Shown: positions 39,589-51,071, counted from the first letter of the stretch. The stretch: 64,000 nt of DNA from Shewanella japonica (GCF_002075795.1 NZ_CP020472.1:3703001-3767000); one strand, 5' to 3'. Numbers and translations: made by a program. The notes: generated from the letters alone by a model not told the origin.

Positions 39589-41691
39589 TTATTCTGCAGC
39601 AGCTTCTTCTTTAGCGTTCGCTTCTTTGATAGAAAGTCTTACACGACCTTGACGGTCAACTTCCATCACTTTAACGTCAACTTCTTGATTCATTTCAAGA
39701 TGGTCAGAAACGTTAGCTACACGCTCTTCACTGATTTGTGAGATGTGAACTAAGCCGTCTTTACCAGGTAGGATGTTAACGAATGCACCGAAATCAACGA
39801 TACGGATAACCTTACCTTTATAGATGCGACCCACTTCAACTTCAGCAGTGATTTCTTCGATACGACGGATAGCTTCTTTCGTTGCTTCACCGTTTGAAGA
39901 TGCAATCTTCACAGTACCGTTGTCGTCAAGCTCAATTGTTGTACCTGTTTCTTCAGTAAGTGCACGGATAGTCGCACCACCTTTACCGATAACGTCACGG
40001 ATCTTCTCAGGATTAATCTTGATAGTCGTGATACGTGGAGCGTGATCAGAGATATCTTCACGTGCGCCACCAATTGCTTGGTCCATAACGTTAAGAATAT
40101 GAACACGTGCGCCGTATGCTTGTTGCAGTGCGATGTCCATGATCTCTTTAGTGATACCTTCAATCTTGATATCCATCTGCAGAGCAGTAATACCGTCACG
40201 AGTACCCGCTACTTTAAAGTCCATGTCACCTAAGTGATCTTCATCACCTAAGATATCAGAAAGAACAACAAAGTCGTCGCCTTCTTTTACTAGACCCATT
40301 GCGATACCAGCAACAGAAGTCTTGATAGGTACACCCGCATCCATTAACGCTAATGAAGTACCACAAACAGAAGCCATAGAGCTTGAACCGTTTGATTCTG
40401 TGATTTCAGATACAACACGAACACTGTATGGGAATTCTTCAGCAGAAGGCATAACAGCATTGATACCACGCCAAGCTAATTTACCGTGACCAATTTCACG
40501 ACGCTTAGGCGAACCAACCATACCTGTTTCACCAACAGAATAAGGAGGGAAGTTGTAATGAAGCATAAAGCGATTAGTACGCTCGCCCATGATGCTGTCA
40601 ATTTTTTGAGCATCACGTTCAGTACCTAAAGTACAAGTTACTAATGCTTGAGTTTCACCACGGGTAAATAAAGAACTACCGTGTGTACGTGGAAGTACAC
40701 CCGCTAATACGTTTAATGCGCGGATCATATCTGGTTCACGACCGTCGATACGTGGCTTGCCACTGATAATACGACCACGAACTACGTCTTTTTCAAGACT
40801 ACCTAATAAGTTGTCAACTTCACGAGTATCAACATCAGGATTTTGAGCAATCAATGCTTCTTTAGCAGCCGCTTTAACTACGCCAACTTGAGCATAACGG
40901 TCTTGCTTAACTTCGATTTGGTAAGCCGCAGTCATGCCTTCTTCAGCTAACTCTTTAATTTGAGCTACTAAATCTTGATCTTGTACTGGAGCAGTCCAAT
41001 CCCAAGTAGGTTTACCCGCTTCAGCTTTGAATTCTGCAATAGCTTGAACAACAACTTGCTGCTGGTCGTGACCGTAAGTCACCGCACCTAGCATGATTTC
41101 TTCAGCTAATGATTTTGCTTCTGATTCAACCATCAATACAGCTGATTCAGTACCAGCAACAACTAAGTCAAGGTCACTTTCAGCAACTTGATCAACTGTT
41201 GGGTTTAATAGATATTCGCCATCAATGTAACCAACGCGTGCTGCGCCGATAGGGCCATTAAATGGGATACCTGAAATAGAAAGCGCAGCTGAAGTACCAA
41301 TCATTGCAACCATATCTGGTTCAATTTGTGGATCAACTGAAACTACCGTAATGATTACTTGAACTTCGTTTTTAAAACCGTTCGGAAATAAAGGACGAAT
41401 TGGACGGTCGATTAAACGAGCAATCAGTGTTTCATCTTCAGAAGGGCGACCTTCACGCTTGAAGAAACCACCAGGGATTTTACCTGCTGCGTAGGTTTTT
41501 TCTTGGTAGTTAACTGTTAATGGGAAGAAGTCACGGCTTGGATCCGCTACTTTTTTACCAACAACAGTTACTAAAACTGTTGTATCGCCCATGCTCGCTA
41601 AAACTGCAGCATCTGCTTGACGTGCAATAACACCTGTTTCTAAGGTGACGGTATGTTGACCATACTCAAAACTCTTTACAATTGGATTCAC
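39589..41691 (-). CDS. pnp: Polyribonucleotide nucleotidyltransferase (PNPase)
   Basis: PNPase (700 residues) is the phosphorolytic 3'-5' exonuclease of the RNA degradosome. Two RNase PH domains, then KH ([15 protein letters not shown]) and S1 ([19 protein letters not shown]) domains are in the usual order. GTG 41691 ([11 protein letters not shown]) is chosen as start over ATG 41700: AAGGA abuts that ATG with no space but lies 9 bases from the GTG, and the family starts near NPIV. Unlike E. coli, it is not directly after rpsO; an opposite-strand GGDEF-EAL gene separates them. Confidence 0.97.
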   Translation of the reverse strand: MNPIVKSFEYGQHTVTLETGVIARQADAAVLASMGDTTVLVTVVGKKVADPSRDFFPLTVNYQEKTYAAGKIPGGFFKREGRPSEDETLIARLIDRPIRPLFPNGFKNEVQVIITVVSVDPQIEPDMVAMIGTSAALSISGIPFNGPIGAARVGYIDGEYLLNPTVDQVAESDLDLVVAGTESAVLMVESEAKSLAEEIMLGAVTYGHDQQQVVVQAIAEFKAEAGKPTWDWTAPVQDQDLVAQIKELAEEGMTAAYQIEVKQDRYAQVGVVKAAAKEALIAQNPDVDTREVDNLLGSLEKDVVRGRIISGKPRIDGREPDMIRALNVLAGVLPRTHGSSLFTRGETQALVTCTLGTERDAQKIDSIMGERTNRFMLHYNFPPYSVGETGMVGSPKRREIGHGKLAWRGINAVMPSAEEFPYSVRVVSEITESNGSSSMASVCGTSLALMDAGVPIKTSVAGIAMGLVKEGDDFVVLSDILGDEDHLGDMDFKVAGTRDGITALQMDIKIEGITKEIMDIALQQAYGARVHILNVMDQAIGGAREDISDHAPRITTIKINPEKIRDVIGKGGATIRALTEETGTTIELDDNGTVKIASSNGEATKEAIRRIEEITAEVEVGRIYKGKVIRIVDFGAFVNILPGKDGLVHISQISEERVANVSDHLEMNQEVDVKVMEVDRQGRVRLSIKEANAKEEAAAE

Positions 41692-42068
41692 GTGACCCAT
41701 TCCTTAATTATTGACCTTTAAATTACGCGCATAAGTATACTGCAATTTTTTACAATAGTTAAAGCGCATCGCAATATACCGCTAAAAAATAATTAAATTT
41801 ACCAAAAATGAAGCCGATAACAGCCATTGTAAATAATTGCATTTGATGACAGCAGGATGACAAAGCCGCTCAAAATTGCTTAACTGCTTGAAGTACCTCT
41901 CTTGTTGAATAAGGTTATCGCTATAATTAATGACATTTAATCTGATTTTGTCTAAAGTGAGATGATGCGAAAGCGATATAAATTAATAAGTGATTAGGCA
42001 CAGCAGATTTACTCTCTAATCGATATCTGCTCTATGAAACTGTAATAAAAACAAATGGAATCGTTTGA
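41692..42068. other. Divergent promoter region of pnp and a GGDEF-EAL gene
   Basis: This 377-base AT-rich gap holds the pnp promoter near its left end and a TATAAT (41922-41927) that may serve the GGDEF-EAL gene, though its -35 is poor. No ORF or large hairpin is apparent. Confidence 0.5.
41734..41762 (-). promoter_or_regulatory. Probable sigma70 promoter of pnp
   Basis: Minus strand TTAACT (41757-41762), 17-bp spacer, TATACT (41734-41739). The start would fall near 41727, giving a leader of only about 36 bases. Confidence 0.6.
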
Positions 42069-44105
42069 ATGACACCAAGGTTTAAATCTCTGACATGGAA
42101 GCAAACTAACTTAGTTGTATTTACTGCTTTGTTTTTTGCGATTGCCATTTTTGTTGTCGAGATAGCTTTAGTTGTCGTCACAACCAAACAGCAGCTTACC
42201 GCCTCTCAAGAAGAGTTACTTAATTCAGTAGAACAAACTGCCTCTAATGCAGTTTGGGCACTAGATGATAAACAAACCGAACAAACCTTAGAGGGTATTA
42301 TCAAAATTGATAATATTAGCTCTGCAGTCATTACCTTAGATGATGGTAGCCTTTTCGTAACAGCCAGTAATCAACCAAAACAATTCTCTGAAAACTACGA
42401 CAATTTAAGCCACTTTTTATTTAAAGACTTAAATGAGATTTCACGACCGCTATACCGCCCTTTTTATTTTGAAGGCAATAAAAAACAGCAACTGATTGGA
42501 ACGCTTACCATCTTTTACAACACACAAGAGATGACTAATAACCTATTTAATCAGTTACAACTCGGCTTTATTGCAACGTTAGCACGAGCTTTATTACTCA
42601 CCTTAGTATTAACTATCGTTTTCCACCGCTTTTTGACTCAACCCATTGCCCAAATTAGTGAAGCAATTGATAAAATTGACCCAGACTTGCCCGATGAAAA
42701 CTTACTGCCTATGGCTAAGGCTCACAAAGATGATGAGCTTGGGCTAGTGACCTCAAAGTTCAACCAGATTTTATTACAGTTTAGTCAGACTCAGAATAAA
42801 CTCAGAAAAATGGCAACTCGGGATCCATTAACCAGTTTGCCTAATCGCACCTTATTGCTCGAAACTTTGGATGTAACCATTCAACGAGCACGGGTTCACA
42901 AAAGACACTTTGCACTACTCTTTATCGATTTAGACCGCTTTAAAAACGTGAATGATTCATTGGGTCATGCTATTGGGGATCAATTCCTAGCACGTGTCGC
43001 GAGGATTTTAGAAACCGTTGTAGGTGACAGAGGCGGCGTAGCAAGATTAGGTGGCGATGAGTTTGTTATTGTCGCTGATGATATAGAAACACCAGATCAA
43101 GCAGCTGACTTCGTCGATAAACTGCAAAAGCAACTTAATGCCCCCGTACAACTTAACGAGCACGCCATTCACCCTGCGGCATCAATCGGTATCTCTATTT
43201 ATCCTGAAGATGGCCCTGGCGCAGAGGATCTTATTCGACACGCTGATATCGCTATGTACAGTGCTAAAGCTGCTGGTTCTAATCAATGGGCTTTCTTTAA
43301 GCAACAAATGACCGAGAATGCAGCTGTGAGGCTCAAAACAGAAGCCTCACTACATGATGCCCTGAAGCACAATGAATTCTTATTATACTTCCAACCAAAA
43401 CTTGATCTAAAAACGAATCGAATTATGGGGTGTGAAGCACTTATCCGTTGGCAAAAGAATGGCGAACTCGTGCCGCCGATGTCTTTCATACCTATCGCAG
43501 AGGAAACAGGGATAATCATTCCTATAGGCCGCTGGGTTATCGAGCAAAGCTGTAAGGTCATTCGTGAATGGGAAAAGAAATACAATTATGCCATTCCAAT
43601 TGCAGTGAATGTGGCATCGCAGCAGTTCGCTGATGCCAGTTTGGTTTCTGACATTAAACAATTAGCGCTTAGATATCAAATTCGTCCTGAACTCTTAGAA
43701 ATTGAGATAACTGAGACTTCTTTGATGAATGATGTCGATCAAGCAATTACTAAACTTGAGCAGCTAAAAAGTGCAGGGTTTGGTATAGCGGTTGATGATT
43801 TTGGTACAGGGTATTCATCATTGTCATACTTAAGACATCTGCCTATTACAACGATGAAGATTGACCGAGGGTTTGTATCTGATTTACCCCATGATGCATC
43901 AATTGCTTCAACCATTTTGATGTTAGGTCAGCAACTGAATTTAGATATTGTTGCAGAAGGTATTGAGAACCAAGAACAACTCACTTGGCTTCAGCAGCAT
44001 AATTGCCAAATTGGCCAAGGCTTCTTTTTCAGTAAGCCCTTACCGCTAGACGAGTTTGAAGCGCAATATTTTACTGAAATGAGTATGCCGTTAGAACAGG
44101 TATAA
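42069..44105 (+). CDS. Membrane GGDEF-EAL protein with HAMP domain
   Basis: The 678-residue protein has a membrane helix at about 13-38, a periplasmic sensory segment, a second helix at about 170-190, a HAMP linker (LTQPIAQISEAIDKI), GGDEF with RLGGDEF near residue 328, and EAL with CEALIRW near 456, EITETSLM, VDDFGTGYSS and EGIE. Both catalytic signatures are intact, so it could make or break c-di-GMP. It lies on the opposite strand between rpsO and pnp, splitting a normally contiguous pair. ATG 42069 has GGAA 8 bases upstream. Confidence 0.94.
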   Translation: MTPRFKSLTWKQTNLVVFTALFFAIAIFVVEIALVVVTTKQQLTASQEELLNSVEQTASNAVWALDDKQTEQTLEGIIKIDNISSAVITLDDGSLFVTASNQPKQFSENYDNLSHFLFKDLNEISRPLYRPFYFEGNKKQQLIGTLTIFYNTQEMTNNLFNQLQLGFIATLARALLLTLVLTIVFHRFLTQPIAQISEAIDKIDPDLPDENLLPMAKAHKDDELGLVTSKFNQILLQFSQTQNKLRKMATRDPLTSLPNRTLLLETLDVTIQRARVHKRHFALLFIDLDRFKNVNDSLGHAIGDQFLARVARILETVVGDRGGVARLGGDEFVIVADDIETPDQAADFVDKLQKQLNAPVQLNEHAIHPAASIGISIYPEDGPGAEDLIRHADIAMYSAKAAGSNQWAFFKQQMTENAAVRLKTEASLHDALKHNEFLLYFQPKLDLKTNRIMGCEALIRWQKNGELVPPMSFIPIAEETGIIIPIGRWVIEQSCKVIREWEKKYNYAIPIAVNVASQQFADASLVSDIKQLALRYQIRPELLEIEITETSLMNDVDQAITKLEQLKSAGFGIAVDDFGTGYSSLSYLRHLPITTMKIDRGFVSDLPHDASIASTILMLGQQLNLDIVAEGIENQEQLTWLQQHNCQIGQGFFFSKPLPLDEFEAQYFTEMSMPLEQV

Positions 44106-44167
44106 ATGCCAGCAACTAGCTTTAAAGAATGACGTAAAGCGATGATGTATGACTGAATTGGACATAA

Positions 44168-44196
44168 TAAAAAAGGAGGCTTAAGCCTCCTTTTTT
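44168..44196. terminator. Bidirectional terminator between rpsO and the GGDEF-EAL gene
   Basis: AAAAAAGGAGGC / GCCTCCTTTTTT perfect 12-bp stem, TTAA loop. It closes rpsO on the minus strand and the GGDEF-EAL gene on the plus strand. Confidence 0.93.
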
Positions 44197-44243
44197 ACGG
44201 TTAGAATTTGACTATGTAAACACAATCAAATTAAACATCGTTA

Positions 44244-44513
44244 TTAACGACGTAAACCTAACTTCTGGATAAGAGCAGTATAACGAGCTACGTCTTTACG
44301 CTTTAAGTAAGCAGTAAGTTTACGACGTGCGCTAACCATACGTAATAGACCACGACGTGAATGGTGATCATGGATGTGCTCTTTGAAGTGACCTTGCAGA
44401 TGGTTAATCTGTGCAGTCAATAAAGCAACTTGTACTTCAGTTGAACCAGTGTCGTTTTCACCACGGCTGTATTCAGCTACGATAGCTGCTTTTTGTTCAT
44501 TACTTAGTGACAT
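44244..44513 (-). CDS. rpsO: 30S ribosomal protein S15
   Basis: S15 (89 residues, family length) binds the central domain of 16S r[22 protein letters not shown] is the conserved signature. It has its own promoter upstream and a strong terminator downstream, so read-through to pnp, as known in E. coli, is not expected here. Confidence 0.98.
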   Translation of the reverse strand: MSLSNEQKAAIVAEYSRGENDTGSTEVQVALLTAQINHLQGHFKEHIHDHHSRRGLLRMVSARRKLTAYLKRKDVARYTALIQKLGLRR

Positions 44514-44576
44514 ATTTATCTCCAGAAAAAATTAAATTAACTCTAGCCAATCACTAACTCAGCCAGAGGGGGCGAC

Positions 44577-44605
44577 ATTCTAACTATATTCAGTCACTAT
44601 CGCAA
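44577..44605 (-). promoter_or_regulatory. Probable sigma70 promoter of rpsO
   Basis: Minus strand TTGCGA (44600-44605), 17-bp spacer, TAGAAT (44577-44582), about 64 bases before the rpsO ATG. Confidence 0.7.
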
Positions 44606-44646
44606 TAAAAAACACTTAACAGCCGATAAAAGCTAGTAATTAATGA

Positions 44647-45591
44647 TTATTCTGCACTGTGATCAACAACTAGACGCTTAGGAGCCAGCAAACCATCATC
44701 ATTCATGGTACCTATTCCGATAAAGCGACGCTGCTCACCTAACGTCATTCTGACCAATTCACCTGCTTTTAAGCCTGTAGCCTGAACAGGCTGACCTTGC
44801 ATAATAAATTGCTCACAAGCATCCGGTAAATTAACTTCGGTGAAGTTTGCTACAGCAGTGTCCATTGGCAACAACAAATCATCTAACACGCTAAAAGAAG
44901 ACTCATCTTCTTTATCGACGTGTTCAGCTAATTCAGTTAACTGCTCAAGCGTCACCATTTTCTCATATGGATAGCCTGCAACTTGGGTTCGTCTCAGCAT
45001 AGTGACATGTGCGCCACAACCTAACATTTCACCTAAATCATCAATGATGGTACGAATGTAGGTGCCTTTTGAGCAATGAATATCAAGTGTTAAGTCATCG
45101 CCTTCTAGGCTAACAAATAGCAACTCAAATACGGTAATAGGACGGGCTTCTCGAGGAACCTCAATGCCTTCACGAGCATACTTGTATAAAGGCTGCCCTT
45201 GATACTTTAGTGCAGAGAACATTGAAGGCACTTGCATGGTGTCACCGCGAAAATGCTCTAAAGAATCCTCTAACAGCTTTTGCTCAAACTTAACCGGTCG
45301 GATCTGAACAACTTCACCATCAGAATCACTGGTGTCTGTTCTTTCACCTAATTTAGCTGTCACCAAATAACGCTTGTCCGCATCTAAAAGGTGTTGAGAG
45401 AACTTGGTTGCTTCGCCTAAGCAAACGGGGAGCATACCTGTGGCTAAAGGGTCTAAAGCACCAGTATGGCCTGCTTTATTGGCGTTATAAAGACGTTTGA
45501 CGCGTTGCAAAGCATGGTTAGAACTGATACCAGTACCTTTATCTAAAAGTACGATGCCATTAATAAAACGACCTTTGCGACGACGAGCCAT
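44647..45591 (-). CDS. truB: tRNA pseudouridine-55 synthase TruB
   Basis: TruB (314 residues) makes pseudouridine 55 in t[18 protein letters not shown] carries the catalytic Asp; a C-terminal PUA-like part follows. Its ATG overlaps the rbfA stop by one base (TAATG). Confidence 0.97.
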   Translation of the reverse strand: MARRRKGRFINGIVLLDKGTGISSNHALQRVKRLYNANKAGHTGALDPLATGMLPVCLGEATKFSQHLLDADKRYLVTAKLGERTDTSDSDGEVVQIRPVKFEQKLLEDSLEHFRGDTMQVPSMFSALKYQGQPLYKYAREGIEVPREARPITVFELLFVSLEGDDLTLDIHCSKGTYIRTIIDDLGEMLGCGAHVTMLRRTQVAGYPYEKMVTLEQLTELAEHVDKEDESSFSVLDDLLLPMDTAVANFTEVNLPDACEQFIMQGQPVQATGLKAGELVRMTLGEQRRFIGIGTMNDDGLLAPKRLVVDHSAE

Positions 45592-46031
45592 TAATCTTTA
45601 TCCTCAGTTTTATCTTCTGATGCATCAACATCGTCAGAGCCAAACTCATCTTGTCTTGCTTTGTCTTGCTTAGCTTTATCTTGTGTAATCACTTGGCTCA
45701 CTAAGTTAGACATGCGCATGCCTTCAACTAACGAACTATCGTATACGAAACGCAGCTCCGGCATAACACGCAGTTTCATTCGACTTGCAACCAATGTTCT
45801 CACATAAGGCGCAGCCGCTGTCAGAGCTTCAATTTTTTGTTCAACCAACTCTTGATCTTCTTCGAAGAAAGTCACAAAAACTTTCGCAAAGCTTAAATCA
45901 CGAGAGACATCAACATCGTTTACTGTCACGAAGCCGATACGTGGATCTTTCATGTCGCGCTGTAAAATCATCGCTAACTCTTGCTGGAGTTGCTGTGCAA
46001 TACGGCGTGTACGACTAAATTCTTTTGCCAT
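45591..46031 (-). CDS. rbfA: Ribosome-binding factor A
   Basis: RbfA (146 residues) is a KH-fold 30S maturation factor needed for 16S processing and cold growth. The core [20 protein letters not shown] to [14 protein letters not shown] is typical; a charged K/D/E tail of about 30 residues ([13 protein letters not shown]) extends it. Coupled to truB, and separated from infB by a terminator-like hairpin. Confidence 0.97.
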   Translation of the reverse strand: MAKEFSRTRRIAQQLQQELAMILQRDMKDPRIGFVTVNDVDVSRDLSFAKVFVTFFEEDQELVEQKIEALTAAAPYVRTLVASRMKLRVMPELRFVYDSSLVEGMRMSNLVSQVITQDKAKQDKARQDEFGSDDVDASEDKTEDKD

Positions 46032-46061
46032 AACATTAATACCTTATAGCTTTATATAAAT

Positions 46062-46083
46062 AAAAAAGGCGGCTTACGCCGCC
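46062..46083 (-). terminator. Terminator-like hairpin between infB and rbfA
   Basis: On the minus strand GGCGGC-GTAA-GCCGCC is followed by TTTTTT. It has all marks of an intrinsic terminator though it lies inside the infB-rbfA operon, 10 bases past the infB stop. Confidence 0.8.
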
Positions 46084-46092
46084 CTTTCTGTG

Positions 46093-48741
46093 TTACAGCG
46101 TTCTGGCCACTTCGACCGTCTCGAAGACCTCAATCTGATCGCCAACTTTGACGTCATTGTAGTTCTTCACACCGATACCACATTCCATGCCATTACGGAC
46201 ATCGTTTACATCATCTTTAAAGCGACGTAATGATTCTAGTTCACCTTCGTAGATAACCACGTTTTCACGTAGTACACGGATAGGAGCGCTACGTTTGATG
46301 GTACCTTCAGTAACCATACAACCCGCAATTGCACCAATCTTAGGCGACTTAAATACGTCACGTACTTCAGCTAGACCGATGATTTGCTGCTTGAACTCAG
46401 GCGCTAACATGCCGGTCATTGCCGCTTTAACTTCATCAATTAGGTCATAGATAACGCTGTAGTAGCGTAAATCAACGCTTTCAGCTTCAATTGTCTTACG
46501 CGCTTGTGCATCAGCACGAACGTTGAAACCAACCATGATAGCGTTTGAAGCTGCTGCAAGTGTTGCATCAGTTTCTGTTAATGCACCAACACCACGAGCA
46601 ATAATGCTAACTTTAACTTCGTCAGTAGACAGTTTAGTTAATGAATCACAAATTGCTTCAAGTGAACCTTGAACGTCTGCTTTAAGTACGATGTTTAGCT
46701 CTTGTACTTCGCCTTCAGTCATGTTCGCAAACATGTTCTCAAGTTTAGACTTCTGCTGACGCGCAAGTTTAACATCACGGAATTTACCTTGACGGTAAAG
46801 TGCAACTTCACGAGCTTTACGTTCATCACGTACAACTGTCGCTTCATCACCCGCTGATGGCACACCTGAAAGACCTAAAATCTCAACAGGGATTGATGGA
46901 CCAGCTTCAGTAATGCTCTTACCGTTTTCATCTTTCATCGCACGGATTTTACCGTACTCAAGACCACAAAGAACGATATCACCTTGGCGTAACGTACCTT
47001 CTTGAACAAGAACAGTAGCAACTGGGCCACGACCTTTATCCAATTTAGATTCGATAACCACACCTGCAGCCATACCTTCACGAACAGCTTGAAGCTCTAG
47101 AACTTCAGCTTGTAAAAGAATGCCTTCAAGTAGCTCATCGATACCTGTACCTGCTTTAGCTGAAACGTTGACGAACATATGCTCGCCGCCCCAATCTTCA
47201 GACATTACACCATGCTGTGCTAATTCACTCTTAACACGTTCTGGATCAGCTTCTGGCTTATCCATTTTGTTCACAGCAATGATTAACGGCACGTTACCGG
47301 CTTTAGCATGTTGGATTGCTTCAATTGTCTGAGGCATAGCACCATCATCAGCAGCAACGACCAATACAACGATATCTGTTGCTTTAGCACCACGAGCACG
47401 CATAGAAGTGAACGCTGCGTGACCAGGAGTATCTAAGAAAGTGATCATGCCGTTGTCAGTTTCAACGTGGTAAGCACCAATATGCTGCGTAATACCACCG
47501 GCTTCACCATCGGCAACTTTTGCACGACGAATATAATCAAGTAATGATGTTTTACCATGGTCAACGTGACCCATGATGGTCACAACTGGAGCACGTGTTT
47601 CTAGAACAACGTTCTCTTCATCACGATCACCAAGTACTTGATGCTCTAATTTGTTTTCACGTAGTAGTACAACTTTGTGACCCATTTCTTCAGCAACCAT
47701 TTGTGCTGTTTCTTGGTCAAGGATTTGGTTAATCGTAACCATTGAACCCATTTTCATCATTTGCTTGATGATTTCAGTTGCTTTAACAGACATACGCTGC
47801 GCAAGTTCAGCAACAGAAACGGTTTCACCAATACGAATGTCGCCTTTAACTACTGCGACAGGCTTGTTAAAGCCGTGTGCCATTGATTCAGGAGCAGTAC
47901 TTTGGTTACGAGCGCCTCTTGAACGGTTATCACGACCGCCTTTGCCACCACGTTTCTTGTTCGCATTCTTGTTACGAGAACGACGGCCACGTTTTTCTTC
48001 TGCAGCATCAGAGCTATCTTCAGCAGCACGAGCAGCTTTAGATGTTGTGATGTGATGGTCGCTGCTTTTCTCAGCTTCTATACGTTGACGCTCTTCTTCA
48101 GCCCAACGCTTAGAGTTTTCTTCAGCAAGTTTACGCGCAGTTTCAGCAGCTTGTGCAGCTTCTTCTTTTTGCTTTTTAGTTAACGCTTCTTCTTGAGCAG
48201 CTTTAATACGCTCAGCTTCAGCTTTAGCTGCAGCAGTTTCAGCATCATCAGCTTTAGCAGGTTTTGCTTCTGCTTTTGCTTTAGCTTCGGCTTCTTTCTT
48301 TGCCTTAGCTTCTGCATCGGCTTTAGCTTTTGCTTCAGCCTTAGCTTTGTCTTCAGCAGCTTTAGCTTCTGCTGCAGCTTTTGCCGCCGCTTCTGCTTCT
48401 TTTTGCTGTTGTGCTTGTTTTTCTGCTTCTGCGGCTAATTCACTTTCATCACGTTTAACGAAAGTACGTTTCTTACGTACTTCAACTTTAACGTCTTTAG
48501 ATTGGCCACCACCGGCATTCACGCTTAAAGTAGACACAGTTTTGCGTTGCAAAGTCATTTTTTGCGGCGCATTTTCACCACCATGCTGCTTCTTTAAGTG
48601 ATCTAACAACGTTTGCTTTTCTGTTTCAGAAACGCTGTCAGTTTTAGTCTTCTTAATTCCCGCTTCGGCAAACTGTTCAATCAGTCTGTCTACATTCTTG
48701 CCCACTTCTGTGGCCAATTTATCTATACTTGTATCTGCCAT
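46093..48741 (-). CDS. infB: Translation initiation factor IF-2
   Basis: IF2 (882 residues) is the GTPase that brings fMet-tRNA to the 30S subunit. There is an N-terminal IF2-assoc helix, a long A/E/K-rich tract (about residues 95-260), IF2_N ([19 protein letters not shown]), G1 GHVDHGKTS near 390, NKMD, and domains II-IV. ATG 48741 is used, with GGGGG 9 bases upstream, not the TTG just before it. 25 bases after nusA. Confidence 0.98.
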   Translation of the reverse strand: MADTSIDKLATEVGKNVDRLIEQFAEAGIKKTKTDSVSETEKQTLLDHLKKQHGGENAPQKMTLQRKTVSTLSVNAGGGQSKDVKVEVRKKRTFVKRDESELAAEAEKQAQQQKEAEAAAKAAAEAKAAEDKAKAEAKAKADAEAKAKKEAEAKAKAEAKPAKADDAETAAAKAEAERIKAAQEEALTKKQKEEAAQAAETARKLAEENSKRWAEEERQRIEAEKSSDHHITTSKAARAAEDSSDAAEEKRGRRSRNKNANKKRGGKGGRDNRSRGARNQSTAPESMAHGFNKPVAVVKGDIRIGETVSVAELAQRMSVKATEIIKQMMKMGSMVTINQILDQETAQMVAEEMGHKVVLLRENKLEHQVLGDRDEENVVLETRAPVVTIMGHVDHGKTSLLDYIRRAKVADGEAGGITQHIGAYHVETDNGMITFLDTPGHAAFTSMRARGAKATDIVVLVVAADDGAMPQTIEAIQHAKAGNVPLIIAVNKMDKPEADPERVKSELAQHGVMSEDWGGEHMFVNVSAKAGTGIDELLEGILLQAEVLELQAVREGMAAGVVIESKLDKGRGPVATVLVQEGTLRQGDIVLCGLEYGKIRAMKDENGKSITEAGPSIPVEILGLSGVPSAGDEATVVRDERKAREVALYRQGKFRDVKLARQQKSKLENMFANMTEGEVQELNIVLKADVQGSLEAICDSLTKLSTDEVKVSIIARGVGALTETDATLAAASNAIMVGFNVRADAQARKTIEAESVDLRYYSVIYDLIDEVKAAMTGMLAPEFKQQIIGLAEVRDVFKSPKIGAIAGCMVTEGTIKRSAPIRVLRENVVIYEGELESLRRFKDDVNDVRNGMECGIGVKNYNDVKVGDQIEVFETVEVARTL

Positions 48742-48766
48742 CAATTAAATCCCCCTGTTGATCGAC

Positions 48767-50266
48767 TTATGCTTCTTCGCCAAACCAACAGATATTACGG
48801 GCAGCCATGATGAGCTCACCTGCTTTTTCTTCTGTCAATTCTTCAATATCGATTAAATCGTCAATACCTTGTTCTGCTAAGTCTTCTAAGGTCGACACAC
48901 CTTTACTTGCAAGAACATATGCTAAATGCTTTTCTAAACCATCTAACGCTAATAAATCAGCAGCCGGTTCTGCACCATCAAGTGCTTCTTCCGTTGCTAA
49001 TGCTCGAGTCGAAATCGCTGCTTTGGCACGTTCGCGCAAGGCAGCAACAATATCTTCATCAAAACCGTCAACTTCTAACAGTTCTGCTTCTGGTACGTAT
49101 GCAATTTCTTCTAAAGAAGTGAAACCTTCTTCAGCAAGAACGGTTGCAAAATCTTCGTCAACGTCTAATGTTTCAACAAACAAGCTAATCACTTTAGCGC
49201 TTTCAGCTTGATGCTTAGCGTTTAGCTCCTCAACGGTCATCACGTTAAGTTCCCAACCTGTTAGTTGAGTAGCTAAACGAACATTTTGACCGTTACGGCC
49301 AATTGCTTGTGCCAAACTATCTGCTTCAACAGCAATATCCATTGAGTGGTTGTCTTCATCAACAATGATTGAAGCAACATCAGCTGGTGCCATTGCATTG
49401 ATCACGTATTGTGCAGGATTGTCATCCCACATAACGATATCAACACGCTCACCGCTTAATTCATTTGATACAGCTTGAACACGTGCACCACGCATACCAA
49501 CACAAGCACCGATTGGGTCGATACGCTTATCGTTAGTTTTCACTGCAATCTTAGCGCGAGCGCCTGGATCACGTGCTGCGCCCATGATTTCAATCATTTC
49601 ATCTAAAATTTCAGGTACTTCTACTCTGAATAGCTCGATGATCATCTCAGGCTTACTACGGGTTAAAAATAGTTGCGCGCCACGAGCTTCTGGGCGAACG
49701 GCATAAAGTAATGCACGAACACGGTCACCTGGGCGGAAAGATTCACGACTGATGATGTCTTCTTTATAAATCACACCGTCTGCGTTATTACCTAAATCAA
49801 CGACTACACTTTCGCGGGTGCTTTTCTTGACAACACCAGTAACAATTTCACCTTCTCTTTCGATGAACTGCTCTACGATTTGTGCGCGTTCAGCTTCACG
49901 TACTTTTTGTACAATAACTTGCTTCGCTGTTTGCGTTGTAATACGGTCAAAAACAACTGAATCGATTTCATCTTCGATGAACTCACCCGGTTGAATTTCA
50001 GGATTTTCAAAACGTGCAGCTTCAAGTGTAATTTCACTATAAGGGTTTTCTAAAGCTTCGCCTTGATCATCAACAACCATCCAACGACGGAAAGTGTCGT
50101 AGTGGCCCGTTTTACGGTCAATAGCAACGCGAACTTCAATTTCGCCTTCGTATTTTTTCTTAGTTGCTGTGGCTAGAGCAATTTCTAGCGCTTCGAATAT
50201 TTTCTCGCGTGGGACGGCTTTTTCATTGGATACCGCCTCTGCGACTAGCAGAATCTCTTTATTCAT
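48767..50266 (-). CDS. nusA: Transcription factor NusA
   Basis: NusA (499 residues) binds RNA polymerase and controls pausing, termination and antitermination. Domains in order: NTD (1-125), S1 (about 135-200), KH1 and KH2 (about 230-345, [22 protein letters not shown]), and two acidic HhH repeats at the C-terminus ([30 protein letters not shown]). The C-terminal repeats are those of the gamma- and betaproteobacterial form. 29 bases after rimP. Confidence 0.98.
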   Translation of the reverse strand: MNKEILLVAEAVSNEKAVPREKIFEALEIALATATKKKYEGEIEVRVAIDRKTGHYDTFRRWMVVDDQGEALENPYSEITLEAARFENPEIQPGEFIEDEIDSVVFDRITTQTAKQVIVQKVREAERAQIVEQFIEREGEIVTGVVKKSTRESVVVDLGNNADGVIYKEDIISRESFRPGDRVRALLYAVRPEARGAQLFLTRSKPEMIIELFRVEVPEILDEMIEIMGAARDPGARAKIAVKTNDKRIDPIGACVGMRGARVQAVSNELSGERVDIVMWDDNPAQYVINAMAPADVASIIVDEDNHSMDIAVEADSLAQAIGRNGQNVRLATQLTGWELNVMTVEELNAKHQAESAKVISLFVETLDVDEDFATVLAEEGFTSLEEIAYVPEAELLEVDGFDEDIVAALRERAKAAISTRALATEEALDGAEPAADLLALDGLEKHLAYVLASKGVSTLEDLAEQGIDDLIDIEELTEEKAGELIMAARNICWFGEEA

Positions 50267-50295
50267 TATGTCTTGCCTCGTTCACCTTGAAACTA

Positions 50296-50751
50296 TCAAA
50301 ACTTCGCAATAATGTTGCCTTTACGCACATTATCTAAAGCCACAATCAAATCTTCACCATCAACGGTAATTGTCAGCATTTGCCCTTCAATTGCCGTAAT
50401 AGCACCTTTTAAATTACGACTACCTGCAACAGGCATCGTTAACTGTACTTTTGCATCTTCGCCGATATAAGCAGCGTATTGCTCAGCCGTAAATAGTGGT
50501 CTATCTACACCTGGCGATGAAACTTCTAGTGTGTATTCTGTCGAAATTGGGTCTTCAACATCTAGAACAGCACTAACTTGGCGGCTGGCTTCAGCACAAT
50601 CTTCAATATTGATACCGTTTTCACCATCAATAAATACACGTAATATTGAATGACGCCCTGCATGGACAAACTCAATACCCCAAAGTTGAAAACCTAACGC
50701 TTCAACAGGTACTGTCAGCATTTCTGTCAGTTTAGTTTCTAATGTTGCCAA
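50296..50751 (-). CDS. rimP: Ribosome maturation factor RimP
   Basis: RimP (151 residues) assists late 30S assembly. [27 protein letters not shown] and [13 protein letters not shown] are the family signatures. It heads the protein-coding part of the rimP-nusA-infB-rbfA-truB operon, with the initiator tRNA gene upstream. Confidence 0.97.
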   Translation of the reverse strand: MATLETKLTEMLTVPVEALGFQLWGIEFVHAGRHSILRVFIDGENGINIEDCAEASRQVSAVLDVEDPISTEYTLEVSSPGVDRPLFTAEQYAAYIGEDAKVQLTMPVAGSRNLKGAITAIEGQMLTITVDGEDLIVALDNVRKGNIIAKF

Positions 50752-50769
50752 AAATGACCCCCAAAAACG

Positions 50770-50856
50770 AAAAAAAGGGCAAATAGCCCCAAGAAAGTCC
50801 GTAAAATCACGGAGTTACTAAGCTCCATATAACAAAAAACCCCGCAATAACGAGGT
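50770..50856 (-). terminator. Tandem terminator-like hairpins between tRNA-fMet and rimP
   Basis: Two elements on the minus strand: ACCTCG-N6-CGGGGT then TTTTTG (50834-50856), and GGGC-N5-GCCC then seven T (50770-50789). Small hairpins lie between them (TCCGT/ACGGA at 50798-50813). Partial termination after the tRNA is likely, matching the known read-through arrangement of E. coli metY-nusA. Confidence 0.65.
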
Positions 50857-50913
50857 CTTAAATATAGAACCTTTTAATTATTTATCCTTAGAAATAAGAA
50901 ATAAATAATAAGC

Positions 50914-50990
<77 letters not shown>

Positions 50991-51002
50991 TCAACTTGCG
51001 CA

Positions 51003-51031
51003 ATTATATTAACTTACGTCTTTGCTTGCAA
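51003..51031 (-). promoter_or_regulatory. Near-consensus sigma70 promoter of tRNA-fMet
   Basis: Minus strand TTGCAA (51026-51031), 17-bp spacer, TATAAT (51003-51008), 12 bases before the tRNA start. Confidence 0.88.
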
Positions 51032-51066
51032 TAATTAATCAGTGTTAACTTGAGGCTGATTAATTA
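51032..51066 (-). repeat. 11-bp inverted repeat after tRNA-Leu
   Basis: TAATTAATCAG and its exact complement with a 13-base loop, between tRNA-Leu and the tRNA-fMet promoter, touching its -35 box. A weak terminator or processing hairpin; no T-run. Confidence 0.5.
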
Positions 51067-51071
51067 AATTT

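Noticed and set aside
41692..41700. ATG 41700 as the pnp start
   Set aside because: The AAGGA box directly abuts this ATG, leaving no spacing; GTG 41691 is well spaced and gives the family N-terminus.
48193..48438. S/F/C-rich ORF on the plus strand inside infB
   Set aside because: It is the antisense of the A/E/K-rich tract of IF2; the low-complexity product mirrors the infB repeats and has no ribosome site.
48807..49211. 134-codon S/A-rich ORF antisense to nusA
   Set aside because: A shadow of the acidic C-terminal repeats of NusA; composition and frame follow the real gene.
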